From a virus, in the IMG/VR virus record IMGVR_UViG_3300030099_001378, positions 1 through 23,351 of that record: a stretch of 23,351 bases of DNA; one strand, written 5' to 3'. A model generated the notes under the pieces. It was given only the letters and a program-made list of their open reading frames with translations. It searched no databases and had not been told where the DNA came from. The position numbers and the translations under genes are program-made. Positions within the stretch are counted from its first letter, which is position 1. Every line of letters starts with the position of its first letter. Shown here piece after piece: positions 1-7,093 of this stretch.

Positions 1-894
1 ACTGCAGAACTTAACATACTAGACGGAGTTACTTCTACAGCCACAGAGTTAAACATAGTTGATGGCAACACTTCTGCCACTTCTACTACACTAGCAGATG
101 CTGATAGAGTTGTAGTGAATGACAATGGCACTATGGTTCAAGTGGCTCTCACAGACTTTGAGACATACTTTGAAAGTGCATTAGATACATTATCTAACGT
201 AACAACTGTTGGTGCTTTAGACAGTGGGTCTATAACAAGTGGTTTTGGTAACATTGACACTGGCTCTTCTACAATTACTACAACAGGAGCTATCTCAGGT
301 GGCTCACTTACAGCTAACGGTGGTGTTACTGTAGACAACATCACAATAGATGGCACAGAGATTGATTTGTCTTCTGGTGATTTGACTGTTGATGTTGCAG
401 GTGAAATTAACCTTGATAGTGGCAGTGGCGTAATAAGGGTTAAAGATGGTGGCACTCAGTTTGGTTCGTTTGTAGAATCTAGCAACAACTTTATCATTAA
501 ATCTCAAGTCAGTGATGGTGATTTAGTTCTAATGGGTGTCGATGGTGGTTCTGAAATAACTGCCCTTACACTTGATATGTCAGCAGCAGGAGCAGCCACA
601 TTTAATGACAACGTAACAGCGTTCTCAGATGAAAGGCTAAAGTCAAACATAGAAACGCTAACTGGTGGCTTAGAGAAGGTAGAACAGCTAAGAGGTGTAA
701 CATACACAAGGGACGAGAGAGACAGCATTGGTGTAATAGCACAGGAGATTGAGAAAGTTTTGCCTGAAATTGTCCTTACAGCAGACGATGAGATGGGAAC
801 AAAGTCAGTAGACTACAGCAGAATAACAGCAGTGCTGATTGAAGCTGTAAAAGAGTTATCAGCAAAAGTAAAATACTTAGAGGAAAATAGCTAG
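1..894 (+). CDS. Tail fibre C-terminal part with S74 chaperone (5' truncated)
   Basis: The reading frame is open from base 1, so the gene begins upstream of the window. The visible part starts with two copies of a TELNI-L/V-DG repeat (TAELNILDG, then ATELNIVDG), a pattern common in marine phage tail fibres, followed by Ser/Thr/Gly-rich beta-type sequence. The last ~90 residues match a peptidase S74 intramolecular chaperone: the dyad motif FSDERLK lies at 622-642, followed by IGVIAQE and VDYSRI. In this family the chaperone drives fibre trimerisation and cuts itself off at the Ser of the SD motif, leaving the mature fibre. It would act on the virion tail in host recognition. The stop codon shares its G with the GTG start of the next gene. 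The family call is firm; the receptor is unknown. Confidence 0.88.
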   Translation, partial: TAELNILDGVTSTATELNIVDGNTSATSTTLADADRVVVNDNGTMVQVALTDFETYFESALDTLSNVTTVGALDSGSITSGFGNIDTGSSTITTTGAISGGSLTANGGVTVDNITIDGTEIDLSSGDLTVDVAGEINLDSGSGVIRVKDGGTQFGSFVESSNNFIIKSQVSDGDLVLMGVDGGSEITALTLDMSAAGAATFNDNVTAFSDERLKSNIETLTGGLEKVEQLRGVTYTRDERDSIGVIAQEIEKVLPEIVLTADDEMGTKSVDYSRITAVLIEAVKELSAKVKYLEENS

Positions 895-1979
895 TGGCAC
901 TACAATCAAGTGGAGCAATAAGTCTTGACGATATACATGTCGAGGTTGATGGCACATCTGGAACAACTTGTTCTATAAATGATAGTGATATTAGGGGTCT
1001 TATTGATAAAAGCTCTGGTGCTACAATGTCATTCAATGAGTGGTATGGTGCATCAAACATAGTATACATGAACGCTAGCGGTGGTTCGACCTCTACAAGT
1101 GGCAATAACAGAACTCATACATTCACAAGCTCTGGTACATTCAATGTGTCACAAGTTGCTTCTGGTGGAGCGTCAACAACTGTTACCTATTTCATTCTTG
1201 CTGGTGGAGGTGGGGGTGGAGCCGCCATCTCAAACGGTGAAGGTGCTGGCGGTGGAGGTGCTGGTGGATATAGAACTGGCACAGTCAATGTTACTTCAGG
1301 TGGGAACTATAACATTACAATCGGTGCTGGCGCTCCCTCGATAGGAGGACCAAACACCAATAATCAATACTTTAATGTAGCTTCAACTGGTGGGAACAGT
1401 TCTGCTCTAGGCGTAACATCAACTGGTGGTGGACGTGGTGGTGCCGCCTCATTTTATTCTGGCTCTGACACAAATAGCAGTAAACTTACTGGTGGACAGA
1501 ATGGCGGTTCTGGTGGAGGTGGTCACGGAAAAAATAATCAGAATCATCCTTCAGATGCCGCTGGTGGTAGCGGCACAAGTGGGCAAGGAAACAACGGAGG
1601 AACTGGTCATAATGATGCTGGTGCTGGTGGAGGTGGAGCTGGCGGTTCTGGAGGTAATGGTATCAAAGATGGCAATGGTGGTAATGGGGGCAGTGGCTCC
1701 AGCTCTGGAATAAATGACACCACAAGAGGTGGTGGGGGTGGTGGCGGATGCCGAACTGGTGATGTTGCTGGCTCTGCTGGCTCTGGTGGTGGAGGTCAGG
1801 GTGGTTCTGGCTCACACTCTTCTCAATCAAATTATCAAGAGGCATCTTCTGGTGCCGCTAATAAAGGCGGTGGCGGAGGTGGTGGAGGTGGTGGCACTTC
1901 TGGTGCCGCTGGTCGAAGAGCTGGAGCGGCTGGAGGTTCAGGCATTGTAATGTTAAGGTATCAATATCAAGGAAGCTAA
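894..1979 (+). CDS. Glycine-rich tail protein, candidate receptor-binding adhesin
   Basis: This 361-aa protein starts at a GTG that overlaps the previous stop (TAGTG), with a GAGG ribosome site about ten bases upstream. Residues 1-54 form a non-repetitive N-terminal domain (SSGAISLDDIHVEV, then FNEWYGAS) that may attach to the fibre. From about residue 104 to 351 the protein is dominated by runs of glycine broken by Ser, Asn, Thr and Ala. This resembles phage glycine-rich adhesins, such as the gp38 tip of T4-like phages, where polyglycine helices pack into a sandwich displaying variable loops. Its place directly after an S74 fibre gene supports a tip-adhesin role. The role is inferred; the glycine-rich structure is seen directly. 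Confidence 0.65.
   Translation: MALQSSGAISLDDIHVEVDGTSGTTCSINDSDIRGLIDKSSGATMSFNEWYGASNIVYMNASGGSTSTSGNNRTHTFTSSGTFNVSQVASGGASTTVTYFILAGGGGGGAAISNGEGAGGGGAGGYRTGTVNVTSGGNYNITIGAGAPSIGGPNTNNQYFNVASTGGNSSALGVTSTGGGRGGAASFYSGSDTNSSKLTGGQNGGSGGGGHGKNNQNHPSDAAGGSGTSGQGNNGGTGHNDAGAGGGGAGGSGGNGIKDGNGGNGGSGSSSGINDTTRGGGGGGGCRTGDVAGSAGSGGGGQGGSGSHSSQSNYQEASSGAANKGGGGGGGGGGTSGAAGRRAGAAGGSGIVMLRYQYQGS
1203..1945 (+). repeat. GGT/GGA/GGC glycine-codon low-complexity tract
   Basis: The tract is built from irregular blocks of glycine codons, with the longest runs near 1203-1220, 1728-1746 and 1864-1896. It is visibly richer in G than its AT-rich surroundings. Such a tract could recombine or slip to vary the number and length of glycine helices in the encoded protein. 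Confidence 0.7.
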
Positions 1980-2408
1980 ATGGGTCATTGGGCAAAAATA
2001 GATGAAAATAATATTGTGACCGAAGTTATTGTTATCAAAGAAGCAGAGCTTGATACTGGTCACTGGGGAGATAAAGCTAACTGGATAAAAACGAGTTACA
2101 ATACTTTTGAAGGTAAGCATTATAAACCCAAAGAACATCAGGATTTTACTGAGGAAAGTGCAGACCAAAGTAAAGCATTACGTTTTAGATATGCTGGTAT
2201 TGGTATGTATTATGATGCAACAAATGATGTTTTTTATGACCCAAAACCTTTTGCAAGTTGGACATTGAATAATACAACATGGGTATGGCAAGCTCCTATT
2301 GCTACTCCAACTCTAACTGAAGAACAAATGGATGAAGGAAAATACTACACTTGGGATGAAGATGCTTATCAAGCGGATAACACAAAGGGTTGGGTGCTTA
2401 CTCCTTAA
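1980..2408 (+). CDS. Small tail-associated protein of a marine-phage family
   Basis: This 142-aa protein starts directly after the previous stop (TAAATG) with an AAGGAAG ribosome site. It opens with MGHWAKID and NIVTEVIV, then has an SYNTFEGKHY segment and a Trp/Tyr-rich C-terminal half (YAGIGMYYD, then ASWTLNN, then YYTWDEDAY). This layout is familiar to me from uncharacterised virion proteins of cyanophages and pelagiphages, usually found next to tail fibre genes. No enzymatic motif, signal peptide or membrane segment is visible. From its position it may be a fibre accessory or assembly protein, but that is inference. The stop overlaps the next start by one base (TAATG). Confidence 0.6.
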   Translation: MGHWAKIDENNIVTEVIVIKEAELDTGHWGDKANWIKTSYNTFEGKHYKPKEHQDFTEESADQSKALRFRYAGIGMYYDATNDVFYDPKPFASWTLNNTTWVWQAPIATPTLTEEQMDEGKYYTWDEDAYQADNTKGWVLTP

Positions 2409-2902
2409 TGTTTGACCCAATCACCATATCAGCAAGTCTTAGCGTAGCATCTGCAGCATTTAGTAACATCAAGCGTATGTTTCAGGCAGGTAGAGACTTA
2501 GAAGCAATGTCGCAGGACTTGTCACGGTGGATGGGAGCAGTCAGTGATGTAGATAACGCACACAAGTCAGCCAAGAACCCATCAATGCTACGTAAGGTTT
2601 TTAGTGGTGGCAGTATAGAACAAGAAGCCATCGAAGCATATACTGCTAAGAAAAAGCTAGAAGAACAACGCTATGAGCTGAAGCAGTTTTTGATGTTCAC
2701 ATATGGCAGTAAGTCATGGGACGATTTACTGGCAATGGAAGGGCAGATACGCAAGAGAAGACAGAAAGAAGTATATGACAAACAAGTGTTCAGAGAGAAA
2801 GTTATAACATATGTCGTATTGGCAGTGGTTCTTGCTATTGGTACTAGTGTTCTGGGTGGGTTTGTATACGGTCTTATGGGGTTCGACAGAGGATGGTGGT
2901 AA
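2408..2902 (+). CDS. Helical protein with C-terminal membrane segment
   Basis: This 164-aa protein of unknown function starts at the ATG overlapping the previous stop (TAATG). The first ~130 residues are charged and helical, including FSGGSIEQEA and a Lys/Glu/Arg-rich stretch around residues 80-125. Residues ~132-157 (VITYVVLAVVLAIGTSV and onward) form one clear transmembrane helix, leaving a seven-residue tail ending GWW. I recall similar sequences in marine podoviruses next to tail genes, without a known role. Its last 92 bases also code in another frame for the start of the next gene, so both membrane segments come from the same DNA. Candidate roles are an inner-membrane late protein or an infection-complex anchor. 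Confidence 0.6.
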   Translation: MFDPITISASLSVASAAFSNIKRMFQAGRDLEAMSQDLSRWMGAVSDVDNAHKSAKNPSMLRKVFSGGSIEQEAIEAYTAKKKLEEQRYELKQFLMFTYGSKSWDDLLAMEGQIRKRRQKEVYDKQVFREKVITYVVLAVVLAIGTSVLGGFVYGLMGFDRGWW

Positions 2903-3281
2903 CTGCGTAAGAAAAGATGGTGGACAGTACACATTTGAGTGGCTTTGTGCAGACAATTATGGTATAATAACTTTAGCACAATCTGATAACATTAAACAAT
3001 GTTACACCTGCTTCCTCAAAAAGTTTAGTGACTGGACATGGGAACAAGAAAAACGTCTTGGCATAAGAGAAGACCCAAAGTATATCACATGCCGTAGATA
3101 CAAAAGAGTGCAAGCCAAGAACGGACAACAGGTCTGTTTATACAAAGGAGCAAACGATACATATACGCTAGTGGTTGAAGGAAACTGCCCCTCAGAGTAT
3201 CGTTGCAAGTATGATCCTTTCGGTAAAGAGCCTAATATAGACAGCGTAGTTGACTCACTCAACGATAAGTTTAAGAGGTAA
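2811..3281 (+). CDS. Eight-cysteine protein with N-terminal membrane anchor
   Basis: This 156-aa protein begins inside the previous gene in another reading frame, with a 92-base overlap. Residues 5-23 form a hydrophobic signal-anchor (WQWFLLLVLVFWVGLY), with no obvious signal-peptidase or lipoprotein site. The remainder is hydrophilic with eight cysteines (32, 46, 64, 67, 94, 109, 126, 132), an even number that suits disulfide bonding outside the cytoplasm. No strong ribosome site precedes the ATG at 2811, so translation may depend on the overlapping gene. I do not recognise the family. It could belong to lysis, superinfection exclusion or the envelope-spanning entry path. The coding frame looks real because it stays open to a tight junction with the next gene. 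Confidence 0.6.
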   Translation: MSYWQWFLLLVLVFWVGLYTVLWGSTEDGGNCVRKDGGQYTFEWLCADNYGIITLAQSDNIKQCYTCFLKKFSDWTWEQEKRLGIREDPKYITCRRYKRVQAKNGQQVCLYKGANDTYTLVVEGNCPSEYRCKYDPFGKEPNIDSVVDSLNDKFKR

Positions 3282-3282
3282 C

Positions 3283-3519
3283 ATGGAAATAGATCCAGTA
3301 ATATTTTGGAATGTAGTGCTAACCCTTATCATAGCTCCTGCTGTGTGGGCATTTAGGAACATGATGGCAGAGCTAAAGCGTATCGACATCCTGTTAAATA
3401 GAACAAGAGAGGACTACGCATCTAGGGCAGAAGTCAAAGACGAGATGCAACATGTTATGGACGCACTGCACAGATTAGAGGATAAATTAGATAGAGTGTT
3501 GAGTAGGGATATTAAATGA
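3283..3519 (+). CDS. Short membrane-anchored coiled-coil protein
   Basis: This 78-aa protein starts at the ATG with a GAGGT ribosome site just upstream (AAGAGGTAACATG), which I prefer to an upstream in-frame start. Residues 6-24 are a transmembrane helix (VIFWNVVLTLIIAPAVWAF). The rest is a charged helix with heptad-like spacing (RIDILLNRTREDY, then MDALHRLEDKLDRVL). One anchor plus a coiled coil fits an inner-membrane spanin-like or holin-associated protein, but also a small virion or entry protein. I recall near-identical short proteins in marine phages with no known function. The stop overlaps the next start (AATGATG). Confidence 0.6.
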   Translation: MEIDPVIFWNVVLTLIIAPAVWAFRNMMAELKRIDILLNRTREDYASRAEVKDEMQHVMDALHRLEDKLDRVLSRDIK

Positions 3520-6020
3520 TGGAACAACAGAACATACCAACCGTTGAAAAGAAAACAAACATGAGGCGGTTTGCAGGATTTACACCTCAACAGGTAGAAA
3601 AACTTTTGAGGTCAAGAGGGCTGAAACCAAACAGTCGTGAAGCCGCAGAATATCTTAGCGCAATGTCTGACAAGGCAGAGCAGATGTTAATGCAATCTCA
3701 ATCTAATGCTTTTACTCAAGGACAAGGTTTTCAGTATGGAGGCTCTGTAGGTTCTGTAGGAGGCTTTGACGATAGATCCCGAAAACTATTTGATGCTGCA
3801 GTTAAGAGAACAGCAAGCACAGATCCTAAGACACCTGATGTACAACGCTATCTAGACAACGTAATAGAAACTCGTGGTAGACCAACAATGGTTTATCCGG
3901 GAAGTGCTGATCCATTACAAGGGTATCAGGAAGGGGGAGCAGTTAATCAAGCAAACTTAGCACAAGCGAGACTTAGAAATCAGGCAGATTTAAGTGACCA
4001 ATCAAAGAAAGCTATACCACCACTAACATCAACTACTCCGAAATTTGTATCACTTAGCTCACCAAAGTTACCAGAGGAGCTTGGTTTAGAGGGCTTTATG
4101 AAACAACGAAGCACCAGAAGAGATCCACTGCCCACACCACCCACCACTATACAACCGATAGTAGCAGACGTTAAGTCAAAGCTAAATCAAGCACAAGCAC
4201 AGCTATCAACAGAGCAAGGTAAAGTATCAGCCCTACAGCAACAACTAGCAGAAACACCTATAGAAGATGAAGATGCTAGAAATAAAATAATAAATCAGAT
4301 TAATCAGGCTATGCCTCAGATAACACGAGCAGAGGCTGCCGTAGCTAACGCTTCTCAGGCATTTCAATCATCTGCTGTGCCGACTGCAGCAGAAGCGGTG
4401 GGAGCTACTGTATCTGCTCCTGCTGATTTAATAACACGACAGCCTGTAGACAAAATGACTGCGACTACAGGGCAAACCATAGATCCAACAACAGGACAAC
4501 TCACAGGCACTGTGACAGCAGAGGGTACAACTGCACAGACTACACAAGCAGAAGCTCCTACACCAATAGTCTCTTCAAGAGCAGACGTAGCCACCACTGC
4601 ACAAGACGTACAAGCGTTTACTCCCCAAGAGCGTTTTGGTGAAATATCTAAGAACGCGGTTATAAATGCACAACAGCAAGCCACACAAGAACTTAACGTC
4701 AGAGATGTTGTAGCAGCTCAAGGAACAGGACAACAAATAACATCTCCTGCTATGAGAGCTTTACAGCAAGGGGAACTTGTATCAGGGGCAGCCAACGCAG
4801 AGCAGTCAGCACAGTTCTTAGAAGGTGTTGAGGCAGCCACTGGTTCGCCCTCTTCTGCCGCGACAGTTCAAGGACAGTTGACAAACTTAATGACGCAGTT
4901 CGAGGGTGGCACACCGCCAACTTGGGCTGCAGGAGCTATGCGACAAGCCACAGCTATAATGGCACAAAGAGGTATGGCGGCAAGTTCTATGGCAGGACAA
5001 GCCATCGTGCAAGCTGCAATGGAAAGTGCTTTACCAATAGCTTTACAGGACGCTCAGACAGTAGCACAGTTTGAAGCACAAAATCTTAGTAACAGACAGC
5101 AACGTGCGATGTTGGCAGCCCAACAAAGAGCCACATTCCTTGGCATGGAGTTTGACCAAACATTCCAAGCAAGAGTGCAAAACGCTTCTGCTATCTCAGA
5201 TATAGCGAATATAAACTTTTCCTCAGAGCAACAGATAGCCCTTGAAAACGCTAGGCTAGCACAGACAGTTGACTTATCAAACCTTAGCAATAGGCAAGCT
5301 GTAATAATGGCTCAGGCTTCTGCCATAGCGCAAGCAGATATGTCTAATCTAGATAATAGACAGCAAGCTGCAGTGCAGAACGCACAAAACTTTTTACAAA
5401 TGGACTTCCGTAACCTAGACATATCACAACAAGCAGATATGTTTAAGAACCAGTCCGTAATACAAAGTCTATTTACAGATGCTTCAGCACAAAATGCCGC
5501 ATCGCAGTTCAACGCAACAAGCGATAATCAAACAAATCAATTCTTTGCTAACTTGAGAAATCAAGTACAGCAATTTAATTCTGCTCAATCTAATGCTATG
5601 AATCAGTTTAACGCTAAAGAAGAAAACGCATTAGAGATCTTTCAAGAGCAACTAAACAATCAACGTGACCAGTTTAACGCTCAAAATCAGCTTATTATAG
5701 CACAAGCTAACGCACAATGGCGACAGCAGTTAGCCACAATAAACAATGCTGCCCTAAACGAAGCAAACAGACAGAACGCACTGCAAGCCAACAACCTTAC
5801 ACAAAAAGGTCTTGATGAGTTGTGGCAGAAAGAGCGTGACCTAATGGCTTACGCATTTGCTTCTGCAGAAAGTGCGGCAGGTAGAAGACAAGAGTTAATC
5901 ATAGCAGATATGTCAGCAGAAGTATCGGGTGACAACGCTTTTGGTGCAGCCTTAGGTGGCTTTGCTAGTGCAGTTGTTGGCGGTATATTTGAAAACCCAC
6001 AATACTTTTTCGGAGGTTAG
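3516..6020 (+). CDS. Large Gln/Asn/Ala-rich virion protein with hendecad repeats
   Basis: This 834-aa protein of unknown function is probably an internal or tail-associated virion protein given its size and position. Residues 16-60 are a charged helical N-terminus (RRFAGFTPQQVEKLL). Two YGGSVG/YQEGGAV-type Gly segments lie near 74 and 138, and a first coiled coil is at ~217-275. A Thr/Ala-rich stretch follows. From 520 to 740 the protein keeps an 11-residue period, broken once by a 12-residue step, with motifs such as NLSNRQQ and QFNAKEENALE. The C-terminus ends in a small-residue hydrophobic segment (ALGGFASAVVGGIF). Such a chain could form a long right-handed coiled coil, as in ejection proteins or tail rods. 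There is no lytic transglycosylase motif. Confidence 0.65.
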   Translation: MMEQQNIPTVEKKTNMRRFAGFTPQQVEKLLRSRGLKPNSREAAEYLSAMSDKAEQMLMQSQSNAFTQGQGFQYGGSVGSVGGFDDRSRKLFDAAVKRTASTDPKTPDVQRYLDNVIETRGRPTMVYPGSADPLQGYQEGGAVNQANLAQARLRNQADLSDQSKKAIPPLTSTTPKFVSLSSPKLPEELGLEGFMKQRSTRRDPLPTPPTTIQPIVADVKSKLNQAQAQLSTEQGKVSALQQQLAETPIEDEDARNKIINQINQAMPQITRAEAAVANASQAFQSSAVPTAAEAVGATVSAPADLITRQPVDKMTATTGQTIDPTTGQLTGTVTAEGTTAQTTQAEAPTPIVSSRADVATTAQDVQAFTPQERFGEISKNAVINAQQQATQELNVRDVVAAQGTGQQITSPAMRALQQGELVSGAANAEQSAQFLEGVEAATGSPSSAATVQGQLTNLMTQFEGGTPPTWAAGAMRQATAIMAQRGMAASSMAGQAIVQAAMESALPIALQDAQTVAQFEAQNLSNRQQRAMLAAQQRATFLGMEFDQTFQARVQNASAISDIANINFSSEQQIALENARLAQTVDLSNLSNRQAVIMAQASAIAQADMSNLDNRQQAAVQNAQNFLQMDFRNLDISQQADMFKNQSVIQSLFTDASAQNAASQFNATSDNQTNQFFANLRNQVQQFNSAQSNAMNQFNAKEENALEIFQEQLNNQRDQFNAQNQLIIAQANAQWRQQLATINNAALNEANRQNALQANNLTQKGLDELWQKERDLMAYAFASAESAAGRRQELIIADMSAEVSGDNAFGAALGGFASAVVGGIFENPQYFFGG
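5073..5735 (+). repeat. Degenerate 33/66-bp coding repeat (11-residue hendecads)
   Basis: Codons 520-740 of the 834-aa gene fall into 11-residue units: twelve from 520 to 651, a 12-residue step at 652-663, then seven from 664 to 740. Paired units give a 22-residue motif (DLSNLSNRQAV, DMSNLDNRQQA and DFRNLDISQQA at 586, 608 and 630). The later units begin QF (QFNATSDNQTN, QFFANLRNQVQ, QFNSAQSNAMN, QFNAKEENALE). Confidence 0.75.
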
Positions 6021-6023
6021 TAG

Positions 6024-6536
6024 ATGGATTATGGTATGGATATGTATAATAATGGCTACAGAAGCATAGTAGATAAAGCCATTAAAGTAACTAAAGACGG
6101 TTTGATAACAGCAGACACAGCAGAAAAGGTACAGCTTTCTGACACTTTAGCACCCACTCCACTAGGAGGCAGAGCAAAAACACCTGAGGCTAAGGGAGTG
6201 GACGTTAGCACTGTTTTAAGTAAAGACAGGACATTAGATCAAATGTTTGGAGGTGTCGTAGCCAGTTTAGCACAACAACTACGTGTAGACAAAACTAAGT
6301 TAGTTGAAGCAACAGTCCCTGTAGGCACAGATTTAAGCACAATACTAGATATGTCAGGTTTACATGCTACCTTTTTATATAAAGCAAACATGGATAATCC
6401 AGAGGTAGAAAACGGTAAATATCTTGTTACACCAGAAGCAAAAGAAAAACTAGAAGCAGCAGGATTAATAGAAGACGAAGCAGACAGAAGATTTGATTTT
6501 GACTCTGTTGGCTTAGACTTCCCAGAAAGAGAGTAA
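6024..6536 (+). CDS. Hypothetical phage protein, 170 aa
   Basis: I do not recognise this protein. It follows a strong GGAGGT ribosome site three codons after the previous gene, inside the virion operon. It is soluble and acidic, with no membrane segment. The N-terminus is Tyr/Met/Asn-rich (MDYGMDMYNNGY), the middle has TLAPTPLGGRAKTPE, and the C-terminal half looks helical, ending in acidic residues (LIEDEADRRFDFD). With its neighbours it sits between two large candidate virion proteins, so it is likely a minor structural or assembly protein. No catalytic motif is visible. Confidence 0.55.
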   Translation: MDYGMDMYNNGYRSIVDKAIKVTKDGLITADTAEKVQLSDTLAPTPLGGRAKTPEAKGVDVSTVLSKDRTLDQMFGGVVASLAQQLRVDKTKLVEATVPVGTDLSTILDMSGLHATFLYKANMDNPEVENGKYLVTPEAKEKLEAAGLIEDEADRRFDFDSVGLDFPERE

Positions 6537-6538
6537 CG

Positions 6539-7093
6539 ATGGAAAGAGAAGTAAATCTTACAGCACCTATTCCCGGACAGTCACTAACGACTGAGCCTAA
6601 AGGTTTTCCTTGGGAAAGACCACCAGAGATAGACAAGCCTGAGGACGCTCTCAAGTTCTACGCTAATAATATGTCCAAACAAAGTGTGATGGACGATGTG
6701 TTTACAGCATTAGATGAGGGCTTCCCTCTGGATCTTCTTGTTAAATCTATCTTAACAACAGGTGTTATGGAAGGTGTACACTCTATAGATGTAAGCTTAC
6801 TGATACATCCGCTTCTAGTTGAGTTCGTGCATACACAAGCTGTGGCTGCAGGTGTTAAGAACATTGTGAAACACGCTAAGAATATGCAGGAAGAAATGAG
6901 CAAGAAGGAAAAGCAAATGCTTGCATCTCGTCTTCAAAGAGCTATTGATAAGATGGAGAAGAAAGACGAAGGTACAGACATACTAGAGGAAACACAAGAA
7001 TTTTTAGAAGAGAATAGGGCTGAAGAGCCTGTAGAAGAAGAGGCTATGGTGGAGGAAGAGCCGAAAGGTTTAATGGCAAGGAGAGGTAACTGA
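6539..7093 (+). CDS. Conserved marine-phage protein with acidic coiled C-terminus
   Basis: This 184-aa protein starts two bases after the previous stop. Its N-terminus (MEREVNLTAPIPGQSLTTEP, then GFPWERPPEI) is a pattern I recall from cyanophage and pelagiphage hypothetical proteins in virion gene clusters. Residues ~45-105 are mixed and partly hydrophobic (FPLDLLVKSILTTGVMEGVHSIDVSL). Residues ~115-175 form a highly charged helix that becomes very acidic (EEPVEEEAMVEEEP) before a basic tail (LMARRGN). No enzyme motif is visible. It may be a scaffolding-like or minor virion protein; the role is inferred from context only. The TGA stop overlaps the next ATG (TGATG). Confidence 0.6.
   Translation: MEREVNLTAPIPGQSLTTEPKGFPWERPPEIDKPEDALKFYANNMSKQSVMDDVFTALDEGFPLDLLVKSILTTGVMEGVHSIDVSLLIHPLLVEFVHTQAVAAGVKNIVKHAKNMQEEMSKKEKQMLASRLQRAIDKMEKKDEGTDILEETQEFLEENRAEEPVEEEAMVEEEPKGLMARRGN

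Noticed and set aside
138-455. Open frame on the - strand opposite the tail fibre
   Set aside because: It lies wholly antisense to a clear S74 fibre gene, has a low-complexity Pro/Ser/Val composition typical of a mirrored frame, and no ribosome site.
1081-1950. Three consecutive open frames in another + frame of the Gly-rich gene
   Set aside because: They arise from reading GGT/GGA repeats out of frame (Val/Glu-rich runs) and have no separate start signals.
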